A stretch of DNA of 64,000 bases from Arthrobacter rhizophilus (GCF_026241105.1 NZ_JAPFFT010000010.1:1-64000), one strand, 5' to 3'; shown: positions 18,444 to 27,054, counted from the stretch's first letter. Made by a program: numbers and translations. The notes: generated by a model not told the origin, from the sequence alone.

Positions 18444-18463
18444 AGTCCCAAGCGCCCGGCTGA

Positions 18464-18529
18464 CCCAACTGACTCGCATTTGTTGTCGTTTTGGTGGCTC
18501 ATAATGACACCTACTGCGAGTCAGTTGGG
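18464..18529. repeat. long inverted repeat (REP-like) between convergent genes
   Basis: CCCAACTGACTCGCA (18464-18478) is perfectly repeated inverted as TGCGAGTCAGTTGGG (18515-18529) around a 36-base AT-richer loop. It sits between the convergent ends of the genes at 17724 and 18543, so it may act as a bidirectional terminator. From memory, similar palindromes occur between genes in Arthrobacter; I could not check that here. Confidence 0.75.
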
Positions 18530-18542
18530 GCTGCGTCCAGTC

Positions 18543-19034
18543 TCAGGCGACCAGTTGCCTGAAGCCGGCCCCGTGGTAGATGAGGGGCTCGGCGTCGTGG
18601 TTGATCTCCACGGACTTCACCTCAAGGACGACGATCGTGTGGTCCCCGGCAGGGGTCTCGGAGACCACCTCGCATTCAAGCAGCAGTGCCGCGCCGTCGA
18701 TCAGCACCGCACCGGCGTCGCTCGTGGACGTCGCAAGGCCCGCGAAACGGTCCTGGGTCCGGGAGGAAAGCTGCAGGCACGCGGCTTCCTGGCCCTGGGC
18801 CAGGACGGAAACGCCCAGCCGCGGGGCTCGACGGAGCTTGGGCCACGTAGTGGAGGAGTTCTGCACCGCGAACATGACCAGCGGTGGTTCCAGCGAGACA
18901 CCCACAGTGAAGCTGGATGCCACCAGGGCCTCCGGCACGAAACCGACCATGGCACTGAACGCTGCCACGCCTGAGGGAAATTGGGCAAACGCCTGCTTGA
19001 TCGAAGCGGCTCCATCCACCGTAGCCTGGGTCAT
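18543..19034 (-). CDS. flavin reductase family protein
   Basis: This 163-aa protein has the FMN-binding split-barrel of flavin reductases: FPSGVAAFSA, then ASSFTVGVSLEPPLVMFAVQNSSTT, then RLGVSVLAQGQE and DHTIVVLEV. Such proteins reduce FMN or FAD with NAD(P)H and feed two-component monooxygenases, but no monooxygenase partner is adjacent. It is divergent from the aldo/keto reductase gene at 19278, with 243 bases between. Confidence 0.88.
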   Translation of the reverse strand: MTQATVDGAASIKQAFAQFPSGVAAFSAMVGFVPEALVASSFTVGVSLEPPLVMFAVQNSSTTWPKLRRAPRLGVSVLAQGQEAACLQLSSRTQDRFAGLATSTSDAGAVLIDGAALLLECEVVSETPAGDHTIVVLEVKSVEINHDAEPLIYHGAGFRQLVA

Positions 19035-19172
19035 GGCGGTTCCTTTCTCTGTAGTTTCGTGCCTGCCTTTCTACTAATTCACTCGACGCCGAGAACGGCA
19101 ATATTTGTGTATTCGCATGTCGATTCAAGTCAATTCATAATTCGTCACTCGCTGTTTCATTACCTCGCAATA

Positions 19173-19201
19173 CGAAAAGCGAAGAATTTGTACGCTTTTC
19201 G
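19173..19201. promoter_or_regulatory. inverted repeat, candidate operator
   Basis: CGAAAAGCG (19173-19181) and CGCTTTTCG (19193-19201) form perfect 9-base arms 11 bases apart in the divergent spacer between the flavin reductase and aldo/keto reductase genes. Spacing of about two helical turns between arm centres fits a dimeric regulator. Which regulator binds is not evident; the IclR gene at 20313 is one possibility. Confidence 0.5.
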
Positions 19202-19277
19202 AGTGCCTCGGGCGCGACATGTGTAGCGTCGTGCCAATCCATTGCACAGCCTTGATTCTTCACGGAGGAAGCCGGAG

Positions 19278-20312
19278 ATGAGCCTCAGCGAGCTTCGAAC
19301 CCTGGGACGCACAGGCGCCCTGATCAGCCCGCTTACATTGGGCACCCTTAACCTTGGGACAGGCTCGGCGCCCACGGGCGCCGAAGAAAGCCTCCGCATT
19401 GTCCGTGCGGCCCTCGACGCCGGTATTACCAGCATCGACACCGCGGACATCTATTCACAAGGCGATGCGGAGACCATTGTGGGCCGGGCTCTCCATGGCC
19501 GGCGGGATGACATTTTCCTTTCCACCAAGTTCCATGGACAAATGGGACCGAATCCCACGCACGCCGGGAATTCCAGGCGCTGGATCATGAAAGCGGTGGA
19601 GGGCAGCCTGAACCGCTTGCAAACGGACAGGATCGACCTCTACCAAGCGCATCGTCCGGACTACAACACGGACGTCCTGGAAACCATCACGGCACTCAAC
19701 GACCTCATCCGGCAGGGCAAGATCCTCTACTACGGAACGTCGGTATTCACGCCGTCCCAGCTTGTGGAGGCACAGTGGATCGCCACAACGAACCACCTCA
19801 TACCGCCGGTTGTGGATCAGGTTCCCTATTCCTTGCTGGTTCGCGCGAATGAACGCGACGTCTTCGCGATCACGCAGCAGTACAACCTCGGCGTGCTTAG
19901 TTATGGACCGCTCGACGGCGGCTGGCTCTCCGGGAACTACCGCGTAGGAGCTCCCCAGCCGGCCAGCTCCCGCGCTTCGGCGGTTCCCGGGCGCTTCGAC
20001 ATCGCGGCACCATTCAACAGAAATAAACTCCTGGCAGCAGATGCCTTGGCCCGCGTCGCCGGACGGTATGGACTCACCCTCATCCAGCTAGCTGTCGGCT
20101 TCGCGCTGAACCATCCCGCAGTCAGCAGCGTGGTTGTCGGTCCACGCACGGAGGACCACCTGACCGATTACCTCAAGGCCGCGGACGTTGTCCTCAACGA
20201 AGCAGTCCTGGATGCCATTGACGACATCGTGGCGCCCGGCACCAACTTCCTGGAGCGGGACGCGGGGACAGTCGTCCCGCACCTTGAATACGCGGAACTA
20301 CGACGCCGGTAA
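19278..20312 (+). CDS. aldo/keto reductase
   Basis: This 344-aa NAD(P)H-dependent reductase has the aldo/keto reductase barrel. The catalytic tetrad fits Asp and Tyr of SIDTADIYS, Lys of STKFHG and His of YQAHRPD; the cofactor-binding end is SSVVVGPRTEDHL. The ATG at 19278 follows GGAGGAAGCCGGAG. Its stop abuts the stop of the convergent IclR gene with no terminator between. With the RbsD/FucU, SDR and MFS genes next door it probably handles a sugar or sugar derivative, for example as an aldose dehydrogenase; the exact substrate is unknown. Confidence 0.88.
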   Translation: MSLSELRTLGRTGALISPLTLGTLNLGTGSAPTGAEESLRIVRAALDAGITSIDTADIYSQGDAETIVGRALHGRRDDIFLSTKFHGQMGPNPTHAGNSRRWIMKAVEGSLNRLQTDRIDLYQAHRPDYNTDVLETITALNDLIRQGKILYYGTSVFTPSQLVEAQWIATTNHLIPPVVDQVPYSLLVRANERDVFAITQQYNLGVLSYGPLDGGWLSGNYRVGAPQPASSRASAVPGRFDIAAPFNRNKLLAADALARVAGRYGLTLIQLAVGFALNHPAVSSVVVGPRTEDHLTDYLKAADVVLNEAVLDAIDDIVAPGTNFLERDAGTVVPHLEYAELRRR

Positions 20313-21077
20313 TCAGCCCTCCGCGGGCGCCCCCGGCTCGCGCCAGCCCAGTTCCTGGGAGATTGCGTGGGTGGTCTCAAGCAGCTGGGGCAACAACAGC
20401 TTGAGGGCATCCAAATCGGCACGTTCTTTGAAAGCAGTGATCGAGATAGCACCCGCAACCGCCCCGGTATGGCTGTGGACGGGGGCGGCAATGCAATTGG
20501 AGAAGGACTCATACTCTCCCCGGTCCGCAGCCCAGCCATTTTTCCGGACGTCCTCAAGTACTCGGAGGAATTCTTCCCTGGACGTGATGGTTGTGGCGGT
20601 GAACTGCTCGAATGAGGCGTGATCCAATATCTGGTCTCTTTGGCGGGCTTGCAGGAACGCAAGGATGGCTTTGCTGACTCCGGCCGTGTGCACCACCACC
20701 GATCCGCCAATCTTGGTGTTGAGGGTGATGGAGTCCGGCGGTTCAATTTTGTCCACGTAGACAAGGTGGGCTGCTTCAGGAACCGCAAACTGGACGGTAT
20801 GTCCCACCCGTTTGCTGAGTTGCAGGATATGAGGGTGAACCAGGGAACGCAGGTCAAACTGTTCGAGGGCGGACTGGGCTAACCCAGCAAGTCGGAATCC
20901 CACACCGAAGCGCCCGGAATCGTCCTTGCGGAGAAACCCGGCTCCAATCAGGGTATTGACCAGCCTCATCGCCGTAGTCCGGTGGACTCCCAACGAATCC
21001 GCAATGTCCTTGATTTCACGAGGCTGGTCACTGCAGTACTCAAGAATGTCTATGGCCCGCCCTACTGTCTGGGACAC
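20313..21077 (-). CDS. IclR-family transcriptional regulator
   Basis: This 254-aa regulator has an N-terminal winged helix (residues 1-65, with IADSLGVHRTTAMRLVNTL as the recognition region) and a C-terminal IclR effector domain (GHTVQFAVPEAAHLVYVDKI, then RGEYESFSNCIAAPV). It lies at the 3' end of the MFS-SDR-RbsD/FucU gene set, 41 bases after it, and probably controls that set. A matching palindrome lies upstream of the MFS gene at 23795-23819. The effector is probably a sugar or sugar acid. Confidence 0.9.
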   Translation of the reverse strand: MSQTVGRAIDILEYCSDQPREIKDIADSLGVHRTTAMRLVNTLIGAGFLRKDDSGRFGVGFRLAGLAQSALEQFDLRSLVHPHILQLSKRVGHTVQFAVPEAAHLVYVDKIEPPDSITLNTKIGGSVVVHTAGVSKAILAFLQARQRDQILDHASFEQFTATTITSREEFLRVLEDVRKNGWAADRGEYESFSNCIAAPVHSHTGAVAGAISITAFKERADLDALKLLLPQLLETTHAISQELGWREPGAPAEG

Positions 21078-21118
21078 GTCATGGCACCTTTCTGTTCGGG
21101 CGGGCCGATAGAAGCTCG

Positions 21119-21544
21119 TCAGGTCTGGGGAAGCACTCCCAGGGTCAGAAGCACATTAGCGAATCGCCGTGAATCGCCCGTGACGATGCACAGCGCAAGA
21201 TCAGCGGACCTTGCAAGATCATAAAACCGGAAGCGATCGACGAATTCATCCTTCGTGCCCTCGGGCATCAGTGTATCTATTTCACTGTGCACCAAGCATG
21301 GCCTAGCGTCCTCGGACGGAAGGATGCGTGTCAGCTTCTCGACCGTAACCATCTGCAGAACCACGTCGAGTACCTGGGGAACGGTTGGAGTGCCCGCCTG
21401 CAGGTTGAGGAAGATCGTGGATGCGTTTGGCCCCACGGCCGTCGCCGCGGAATAGTGCCCGTCCGAAATCAGGACAGTGGCCCCGTGTCCGGCAGCCGCC
21501 AGCGCGGAGATGATCTGCGGATGGGTAAGTTTGCCCTGGATCAC
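21119..21544 (-). CDS. RbsD/FucU-family sugar mutarotase
   Basis: This 141-aa protein belongs to the RbsD/FucU family, which interconverts anomers or ring forms of ribose, fucose and related sugars. The conserved start contains LTHPQIISALAAAGHGATVLISDGHYSA with the catalytic His, and the end is RFRFYDLARSADLALCIVTGD. The ATG overlaps the upstream SDR stop (ATGA), so the two are translationally coupled. It looks more like the fucose-type branch, but I cannot assign the sugar with certainty. Confidence 0.88.
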   Translation of the reverse strand: MIQGKLTHPQIISALAAAGHGATVLISDGHYSAATAVGPNASTIFLNLQAGTPTVPQVLDVVLQMVTVEKLTRILPSEDARPCLVHSEIDTLMPEGTKDEFVDRFRFYDLARSADLALCIVTGDSRRFANVLLTLGVLPQT

Positions 21545-22302
21545 GCGAAGTACTGCCCGCCGTTGATGTCTACAACAGTTCCCGTGACAAAGCGCGAATG
21601 TTCAGAAGCCAACCACAAGGCAGCCCCCGCGACATCTTCCGGAACTCCAGCCCTCCCCAAAGGGATGGTTGCAACGGTGGCGGCCTTTGATTCGGATGTG
21701 GTGAACGTATCGTGAAACGGCGTTGCCTCGATGAAGCCCGGCGCAAGAGCGTTGACTGTTATCCCGGATTCCGCCACTTCCTTGGCAAGTCCCCGAGTGA
21801 AGCCGAAAATGGCAGCCTTTGAGGTGGCATAGGCGGTTGCTCCGGCATGCCCACCGTTCCGCCCCGCAAGGGAGGCCACGTTGATGATCCGGCCATTGCG
21901 GTGAAGGTGGGGCAAGACTGCACGGGTCATGAGGAATGTCGCGTCCAGGTTGACACCCATCACCTGCCGCCAGAGGCTGTACTCCATGTCCAGGATGGAT
22001 GATCGCTGGACGAGGCCTCCGACGTTGTTGACCAAGATGTCCAGCCCGCCAAAGTCATTGGCGATCTCCTCGACAGCTTCGCCAACGAGCTCCTCGCTGG
22101 TGGCGTCTACCTGAAGTGCTTTCAGTGGTTTACCAGAGCCGCTCTCCACCCGCCGGGCGAAGGCAGCATCGGGCTGGTGACTATTGTAGGTTATGGCCAC
22201 TCTTGCCCCTGCCTCGGCGAGCGCCAGGGCCACACCCTGCCCTATGCCTGTCCCGCCTCCAGTCACAAGCGCTGTTTTTCCTCGGAGTGTAGATTCATGC
22301 AC
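21541..22302 (-). CDS. SDR-family oxidoreductase
   Basis: This 253-aa short-chain dehydrogenase has the cofactor motif TGGGTGIGQG near residue 14, the NNVGG motif and catalytic YATSK, with an upstream serine in INVASLAGRNGG. The open frame extends much further upstream into the MFS gene. I chose the GTG at 22302 because it gives the usual SDR N terminus and has GAAAGGA upstream. It is coupled to the mutarotase gene. In oxidative fucose-type pathways an SDR oxidises the sugar or the keto-deoxy acid, which suits this context; the substrate remains inferred. Confidence 0.88.
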   Translation of the reverse strand: MHESTLRGKTALVTGGGTGIGQGVALALAEAGARVAITYNSHQPDAAFARRVESGSGKPLKALQVDATSEELVGEAVEEIANDFGGLDILVNNVGGLVQRSSILDMEYSLWRQVMGVNLDATFLMTRAVLPHLHRNGRIINVASLAGRNGGHAGATAYATSKAAIFGFTRGLAKEVAESGITVNALAPGFIEATPFHDTFTTSESKAATVATIPLGRAGVPEDVAGAALWLASEHSRFVTGTVVDINGGQYFA

Positions 22303-22342
22303 GGTACAGGGTCCTTTCTTTCGACTCTCCAGTCGTGGAGGG

Positions 22343-23713
22343 TCAGTTGGTTTCGGCTCGTTCTGCGGCCGCGACTGAACTCGGCACTGTGGTGCCTTCG
22401 GGTCGGTTGCGGGCATACAGGTAGGTGGCCAAGGCGGTGATGACAAGGCAAACCGAGAGGAAGAGCAGCCCGGCGAGGTTGCTGTGGGTGGCGTCATTGA
22501 GCAATCCGACTGCGAACGGAGCTACAAACCCTCCAACGTTGCCGATGGAATTGACCAAAGCCAGCCCGGCTGCTGCCGCGGCGCCCCCCAAGGCGGCCGA
22601 CGGCATTGACAGGAGTGGGGCCGTAGCCGAAAAGACTCCCATGGCGGCGATTGTAAGGAAAGCGAGGGCTGCCACTGCGTTGACCGGTAAAAGGAACGCC
22701 GCCCCTGCGAGACCAGCGGCCGCAATCAGCATGCTGATGCTGGCGTGCGCGGCGCGTTTTCCGGTCCGGTCAGACCTGCGGCTCCAGTAATAAAGGAATG
22801 CGGCGGCCGCTCCGTAGGGAATGACCACGATGAAGCCAACCTGGACAGGACTAAGTTTGCCTAGGCCGGAGACCACAGTGGGAAGCCACAAACCAAAGCC
22901 GTAAATGCCGCACACCATACCGAAGTTGAGGAAGGCGTAGACAAGTGCTCTGCGATCCTTGAGCCCGCCCAGAAAGGTGTGCGGACCGGACTTCTGCTTG
23001 TCGGCGAGTTCCCGGGCCATCGTGTTGCTCAGCCAGTCCCGCTCCTCGGCCAACAGCCAATGAGCTTGTTCAGGCCTGTCCGTCAGCAACCGCGGAGCAA
23101 GAATCCCAAGCACGACGGCGGGGATGCCCTCAACAATGTAGAGCCACTGCCATCCATGAAGGCCCGCGACCCCGTCAAGGTTCAGCAGGAGGCCCGAAAC
23201 CGGAGCGCCAATGGCGTTGGAGATCGGCTGAGCCAATACGAATAGCCCAAGGACTGTGACGCGCTGGGCGGCAGGGAACCACAGAGTGAGGTAGAAGACG
23301 ACCGCGGGGAAGAACCCCGCCTCGGCTGCTCCGAGTAGGAAGCGGATGACGTTGAACGTCGCTTCACCATTCACAAGTGCCATCGCTGCGGCGCAAACGC
23401 CCCAGCTGATAAGGATGCGGGCAATCCATTTCCTCGCTCCGAAGCGGTACATTCCTCCATTGCTCGGAATCTCAAACAGGGCGTAGCCAATGAAGAAGAT
23501 GCCGGCACCGAGCCCGTACGCGGATGCGCTCAACCCGATGTCCTCACTCATGGTGAGTTTGGCGAAACCGACATTGTTCCGATCCAGGAAGGCAATGAAG
23601 TACAGCAAGCAGATGACGGGAATGACCTTGCGTCGAACTTTCGCGAGAGTCCGGTCCCCCAGCTCACCGAACGACGGCCGTGTCGCAATTTGGGCAGGTA
23701 AGACACTTTTCAT
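22343..23713 (-). CDS. MFS transporter, anion:cation symporter type
   Basis: This 456-aa protein has 12 predicted helices and the hallmarks of the ACS branch of the major facilitator superfamily: IAFLDRNNVGFA in helix 1, the loop after FEIPSNGGMYRFGARKWIARI, and LLGAAEAGFFPAVVFYLTLWF. These carry sugar acids, aromatic acids and similar organic anions by proton symport. The ATG at 23713 has GGAG five bases upstream. It is the first gene of the SDR-RbsD/FucU set and probably takes up its substrate. An IclR-type palindrome lies in its promoter region. Confidence 0.88.
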   Translation of the reverse strand: MKSVLPAQIATRPSFGELGDRTLAKVRRKVIPVICLLYFIAFLDRNNVGFAKLTMSEDIGLSASAYGLGAGIFFIGYALFEIPSNGGMYRFGARKWIARILISWGVCAAAMALVNGEATFNVIRFLLGAAEAGFFPAVVFYLTLWFPAAQRVTVLGLFVLAQPISNAIGAPVSGLLLNLDGVAGLHGWQWLYIVEGIPAVVLGILAPRLLTDRPEQAHWLLAEERDWLSNTMARELADKQKSGPHTFLGGLKDRRALVYAFLNFGMVCGIYGFGLWLPTVVSGLGKLSPVQVGFIVVIPYGAAAAFLYYWSRRSDRTGKRAAHASISMLIAAAGLAGAAFLLPVNAVAALAFLTIAAMGVFSATAPLLSMPSAALGGAAAAAGLALVNSIGNVGGFVAPFAVGLLNDATHSNLAGLLFLSVCLVITALATYLYARNRPEGTTVPSSVAAAERAETN

Positions 23714-23794
23714 CAAGGCTCCTTTGACTCAATCAACGTAATGTTGCAGGCCCGATCAGTGAGCGGGCGATCGCTTCTTTGCTTCGAGCAATCC

Positions 23795-23819
23795 TTGCAC
23801 ATGCTGTGCAACATGTGCA
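23795..23819 (-). promoter_or_regulatory. nested palindrome, putative IclR operator of the sugar genes
   Basis: TGCACATG (23796-23803) and CATGTGCA (23812-23819) are perfect inverted arms, and a second inverted pair TTGCAC-N5-GTGCAA (23795-23811) is nested over them. On the reverse strand a TATAGT hexamer lies just upstream, so bound protein would sit at the transcription start of the MFS gene. The cluster's IclR protein is the natural ligand, by inference. Confidence 0.65.
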
Positions 23820-23918
23820 CCACTATATTCTCGGGTGCATTTCTTTCGTCGTCAAGGGTTTCGTGGAACGGAGCCGACGACGGGTCAGGCCGCGCGCCGA
23901 CTATACTCGTTCGCAATC

Positions 23919-24299
23919 ATGACTAGCCTTCCATCTTCCCCGAGCAACGTGCGCATTGACGCCTGGCTCTGGGCTATCCGCGCCTACAAGACCCGTTCCG
24001 CGGCCACAACCGCCTGCCGGGCAGGGCACGTGCGAATCAACGGGAACCCGGTCAAGGCCTCGCAATCAGTGATTGTCGGCGACACCATCCGGGTTCGCCA
24101 GTCCGGCTTCGAGCGCATCCTTGAGGTCCGCCGGCTCATTGCCAAAAGGGTGGGTGCCGAAGCAGCGTCCCACTGCTTCACTGACCACACCCCGGAGCGT
24201 CCCGCGGCGCCGGCCCTCGGACTTCCCCAGCGCGACCGCGGCGCAGGGCGGCCCACCAAGAAGGACCGGCGCGATATGCAGAAGCTGAAGGGACAGTAG
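23919..24299 (+). CDS. RNA-binding S4 domain protein
   Basis: This 126-aa protein has an S4 RNA-binding domain (residues 8-55: VRIDAWLWAIRAYKTRSAATTACRAG and then VRINGNPVKAS) and a basic C-terminal tail ending GRPTKKDRRDMQKLKGQ, as in Hsp15-like proteins that bind stalled 50S subunits. The frame is open upstream, but the ATG at 23919 gives the family's usual N terminus. It is divergent from the MFS gene. Confidence 0.88.
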   Translation: MTSLPSSPSNVRIDAWLWAIRAYKTRSAATTACRAGHVRINGNPVKASQSVIVGDTIRVRQSGFERILEVRRLIAKRVGAEAASHCFTDHTPERPAAPALGLPQRDRGAGRPTKKDRRDMQKLKGQ

Positions 24300-24454
24300 C
24301 CCCGCCCAACGGGGCGGTTCAGGTGCCCGCTGTGCGGTCCGGCGTCGTGCGGTTTGGCACCTCGGCTCAGCAGGAGCGTGAGCGACGCGCAAAGCGACCG
24401 CGTAAAGTGGCAAGAGACGCCGATTCTGGACGCCGCGCTGCCGAAGGAGAGAAC

Positions 24455-25072
24455 GTGACCATTGACTGGGACGAAAAAAGGGCCTTGCTACAGGAGCCCA
24501 ATATTGCTGCCGTGACGCAGCTGTGCGACGAACTGATGGCCAAAAGGCCAGGTTCCTCCGTGCCTTACATCGATCCTGTGCATGACGAAGATGAGTGCCG
24601 GATTGTCACCCTCCATACGAGCCCGGGCAAAGGCACCGCCTCGGGATTCGTTTCGCACCTCAACGACGACGATGCCGCCCGCCGTGCTCAGCTGATCTAT
24701 GACTCGGCAGAATTGGACGTGCGTTATGTCATGCCGTGGAACTCCTACCCGTGGGTCCGCGACCCCGACCTGCCGCCAGCACTGAGCGCGCAGGAGAAGA
24801 CCGACGGACTCCGCCCGTTCCGCCAGTTCCTCAAGATCAACAAGAGGGTCTCCGCGATCGTCGCGCATGGCGCAGAGGCTGCGGCATTCCTGGCCCTCTA
24901 CGAGAAGACCTACCATTCGCCGCTCCGGCAGCACGGAATCAAGGTCTACAAGGCAAGCGCGCTTGGCGGACGGGCGTTTGCCCTGTCCGAGACGAAGCAG
25001 CAGGAACTCCTGGCCAAGAACATCGAGATCTACCGGGACGCCATGCAGCGCGCGGGGATCCAGCACCTATAG
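24455..25072 (+). CDS. uracil-DNA glycosylase-like protein
   Basis: This 205-aa protein starts at a GTG with GAAGGAGAG seven bases upstream. It resembles the uracil-DNA glycosylase fold in outline: VMPWNSYPWV could be the residue set that holds the base, and VSAIVAHGAEAAAFL resembles the later strand and helix. The catalytic residues of classical UDG are not plain. A role in DNA repair is therefore a guess from general resemblance; it may be a glycosylase-fold protein of another function. Confidence 0.55.
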   Translation: MTIDWDEKRALLQEPNIAAVTQLCDELMAKRPGSSVPYIDPVHDEDECRIVTLHTSPGKGTASGFVSHLNDDDAARRAQLIYDSAELDVRYVMPWNSYPWVRDPDLPPALSAQEKTDGLRPFRQFLKINKRVSAIVAHGAEAAAFLALYEKTYHSPLRQHGIKVYKASALGGRAFALSETKQQELLAKNIEIYRDAMQRAGIQHL

Positions 25073-25153
25073 AGGCGGGGCGGAGAAGGCACCTACGTGC
25101 GCGATCGAAGCCGATGATCGTATCGCGGTGCTTATCGCCGCGCGCAGATACCA

Positions 25154-25771
25154 CTACGGCAATTGAGGGAGGAATTGGCGGTTCCTGATCCGCGATTCCC
25201 CGAAATCGACTCCGACCCGAGCGATCTCCCAAGGCCCGCGGCTATGATACTTTGGCCTGCCCACAGCCACATGGGGTACCCATCGGGGTGAGCGGAATCC
25301 AAGGGCTGGGGAGCTGAGGATGAAGTCGTCGATGTTGTCCACCAGCAGTTCGTCCAAAAGTTCGTGGAGGGCATGCACCAGGGAGACCTGAAATTCATGC
25401 ACCGAAGCGGGTAGGTCTATCTCCAGCCCGGCTACCCCACCTGCGCCCAATACGATCAGCCTTTCGGCGCTCCCGGAAAAGGCTTCGAGCACAGGCAACC
25501 TTTCCAACCAGGAAACCGTCCGGCCCATGGCCGACTCAGGACTGGTGTTGCCCTTGGTCCAAACAGCCACATCCGCGCAAAAGTCCTCCACGACGCCAAG
25601 GTGCAGCAGTGTCATATGGAGCCCGCGGAACCTACGCAGTGCCCAGACGTAGCTGCCCAGTTCTTCGTAGGCGGATGGACCCGAGCCAATGCCCAGGACC
25701 GGCACCTCCACGGTGACAGGCGGCGCTGTCCGCATCGTTGAATCCCATCGCCCGCGCGGACGGTTGGCCAT
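25154..25771 (-). CDS. possible 2H phosphoesterase (2'-5' RNA ligase-like) protein
   Basis: This protein of about 205 aa has two motifs spaced as in the 2H phosphoesterase superfamily: FRGLHMTLLHLG (H-x-T-L) in the middle and WVPHVAVGRP near the end. Family members open 2',3'-cyclic phosphates or 2'-5' bonds. I chose the ATG at 25771; a GGAG lies 13 bases upstream, a little far, so the start is uncertain. It follows the Fic gene by 62 bases on the same strand and may be cotranscribed. The assignment rests on motifs only. Confidence 0.5.
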   Translation of the reverse strand: MANRPRGRWDSTMRTAPPVTVEVPVLGIGSGPSAYEELGSYVWALRRFRGLHMTLLHLGVVEDFCADVAVWTKGNTSPESAMGRTVSWLERLPVLEAFSGSAERLIVLGAGGVAGLEIDLPASVHEFQVSLVHALHELLDELLVDNIDDFILSSPALGFRSPRWVPHVAVGRPKYHSRGPWEIARVGVDFGESRIRNRQFLPQLP

Positions 25772-25833
25772 GGATGCAATTATGCTCCGGCAACAGTTCA
25801 TTCGCCTCACGAATGCGGGTTCGACCGGTTGGC

Positions 25834-26985
25834 CTATTGAGTGTCTCTCAGTATCTGAGGCAGGAATCCCATCTGATCGAGGCGCCATGTCAGCAACGGT
25901 GTCAACTCACTCGGCACCAGGCGGAGGCGGTAAATCCTCCTACCGTCGCCAATCGGCTCGATGACGCCTCGATCAAGGAGCTTCCGGATGTTCTGGCTAC
26001 GTGTTGCAGCCGAACCCGGGAAAGCGGATTCAAGGTCAGAGGCCTTGGCCTCCCCCTTCTCCGCGACGATGAACAGGGCCCTTGCTTCATTCTCCGTAAA
26101 CCGCGCTGACTGCAGTCCTCTACGCAAAGCGGGCAGTAGAAGCTCGTCGATTACGAAACCTTGGGTCCCCAGCATCGAAAGTTTCCTCATGTCGGCCAGG
26201 AGTCCCTCCAGAACATAGGTAGACCACCGAATGAGCGCCGCAGGCTCTAGCGAATCAGCATCTTCGAGACGTTCGTAGTAGAGACTTCTGTTCTGGCCAA
26301 ACACAGCAGTAGGGTTCAGCCCGCGGTAGCCGGCGGCATCGGAGAACCCGTGTCGCCTCATCGCCGCATACGTGAGGAGTCTTCCAACGCGCCCGTTCCC
26401 GTTGCCAAATGGATGAATCCACACGAAGCGGTGGTGGGCCAACGCAATCTTCAACAGTTCGAAGTTCTGCTCGACATCTGCGTTGATGAAATCCAGGAGT
26501 GAAGTCATGTCACTGTGGACATCACCCGGAGCGGGCGGGCGATGGGCGGATCCGCTGATGGTGACATCGCTCAGGCGGTAGGCGCCAGGCGTGCGATCAC
26601 CCTCACGCTCCAGCCCTGCAACCGATATTCGATGGATCTCCCGAACCAGTCCGTGTGTCAGCATGGTTCCCGGGCTCACCGTTGCATCCACGAAGGCCGT
26701 TGCCTCTTGCAGCTGGACGATCTCTTGGACACCATCATTTTGCTGCACGTCGCCATAGCGATCGGCTCGTTCCACACCTGCCACGGCGTCGACAATCGAT
26801 GTGCGGTTCCCTTCGATACGCGCGCTCATGATGTTCGACATCAGCTGGAAGACATCCTTCAACTGCGAAAAGACCGCAGGATGAGTCGTTCCGTCGCCCA
26901 TGTCACTACGTATCCGTTCAAGCTCGATGATGGCCTTGGCCAGCGGGGAACTGAACAGGAAGTCGGGAAACTCGATGGGCTTCAT
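25834..26985 (-). CDS. Fic-family AMP-transferase with C-terminal winged helix
   Basis: This 383-aa Fic protein transfers AMP (or another nucleotide group) to target proteins. The active-site motif is intact, HPFGNGNGRVGR (residues 191-202). The N-terminal part holds the inhibitory motif SARIEGN (54-60), the class II pattern in which a glutamate blocks the ATP site, so the enzyme is self-inhibited and needs no separate antitoxin. The last 90 residues look like a winged helix (ATRSQNIRKLLDRGVIEPIG). The ATG at 26985 gives the family's usual start; the frame is open 33 codons further. A palindrome and promoter lie just upstream. The target is unknown. Confidence 0.88.
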   Translation of the reverse strand: MKPIEFPDFLFSSPLAKAIIELERIRSDMGDGTTHPAVFSQLKDVFQLMSNIMSARIEGNRTSIVDAVAGVERADRYGDVQQNDGVQEIVQLQEATAFVDATVSPGTMLTHGLVREIHRISVAGLEREGDRTPGAYRLSDVTISGSAHRPPAPGDVHSDMTSLLDFINADVEQNFELLKIALAHHRFVWIHPFGNGNGRVGRLLTYAAMRRHGFSDAAGYRGLNPTAVFGQNRSLYYERLEDADSLEPAALIRWSTYVLEGLLADMRKLSMLGTQGFVIDELLLPALRRGLQSARFTENEARALFIVAEKGEAKASDLESAFPGSAATRSQNIRKLLDRGVIEPIGDGRRIYRLRLVPSELTPLLTWRLDQMGFLPQILRDTQ

Positions 26986-27006
26986 CGCATAAGGATTTTC
27001 GCCAGG

Positions 27007-27054
27007 ATAGTCATAACAATTAAGACTATGCCCGGTTTTACCCCTAGAAATCAA
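27007..27054 (-). promoter_or_regulatory. fic promoter with palindromic operator
   Basis: On the reverse strand TTGATT (27049-27054) and CATAGT (27025-27030) are 18 bases apart and point at the Fic gene. The -10 overlaps a 23-base palindrome of pattern ATAGTC-TAA-TTA-GACTAT (27007-27029), with only the centre and one pair unmatched. A repressor here would block the start. The Fic protein's own winged helix is a possible ligand. Confidence 0.6.
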
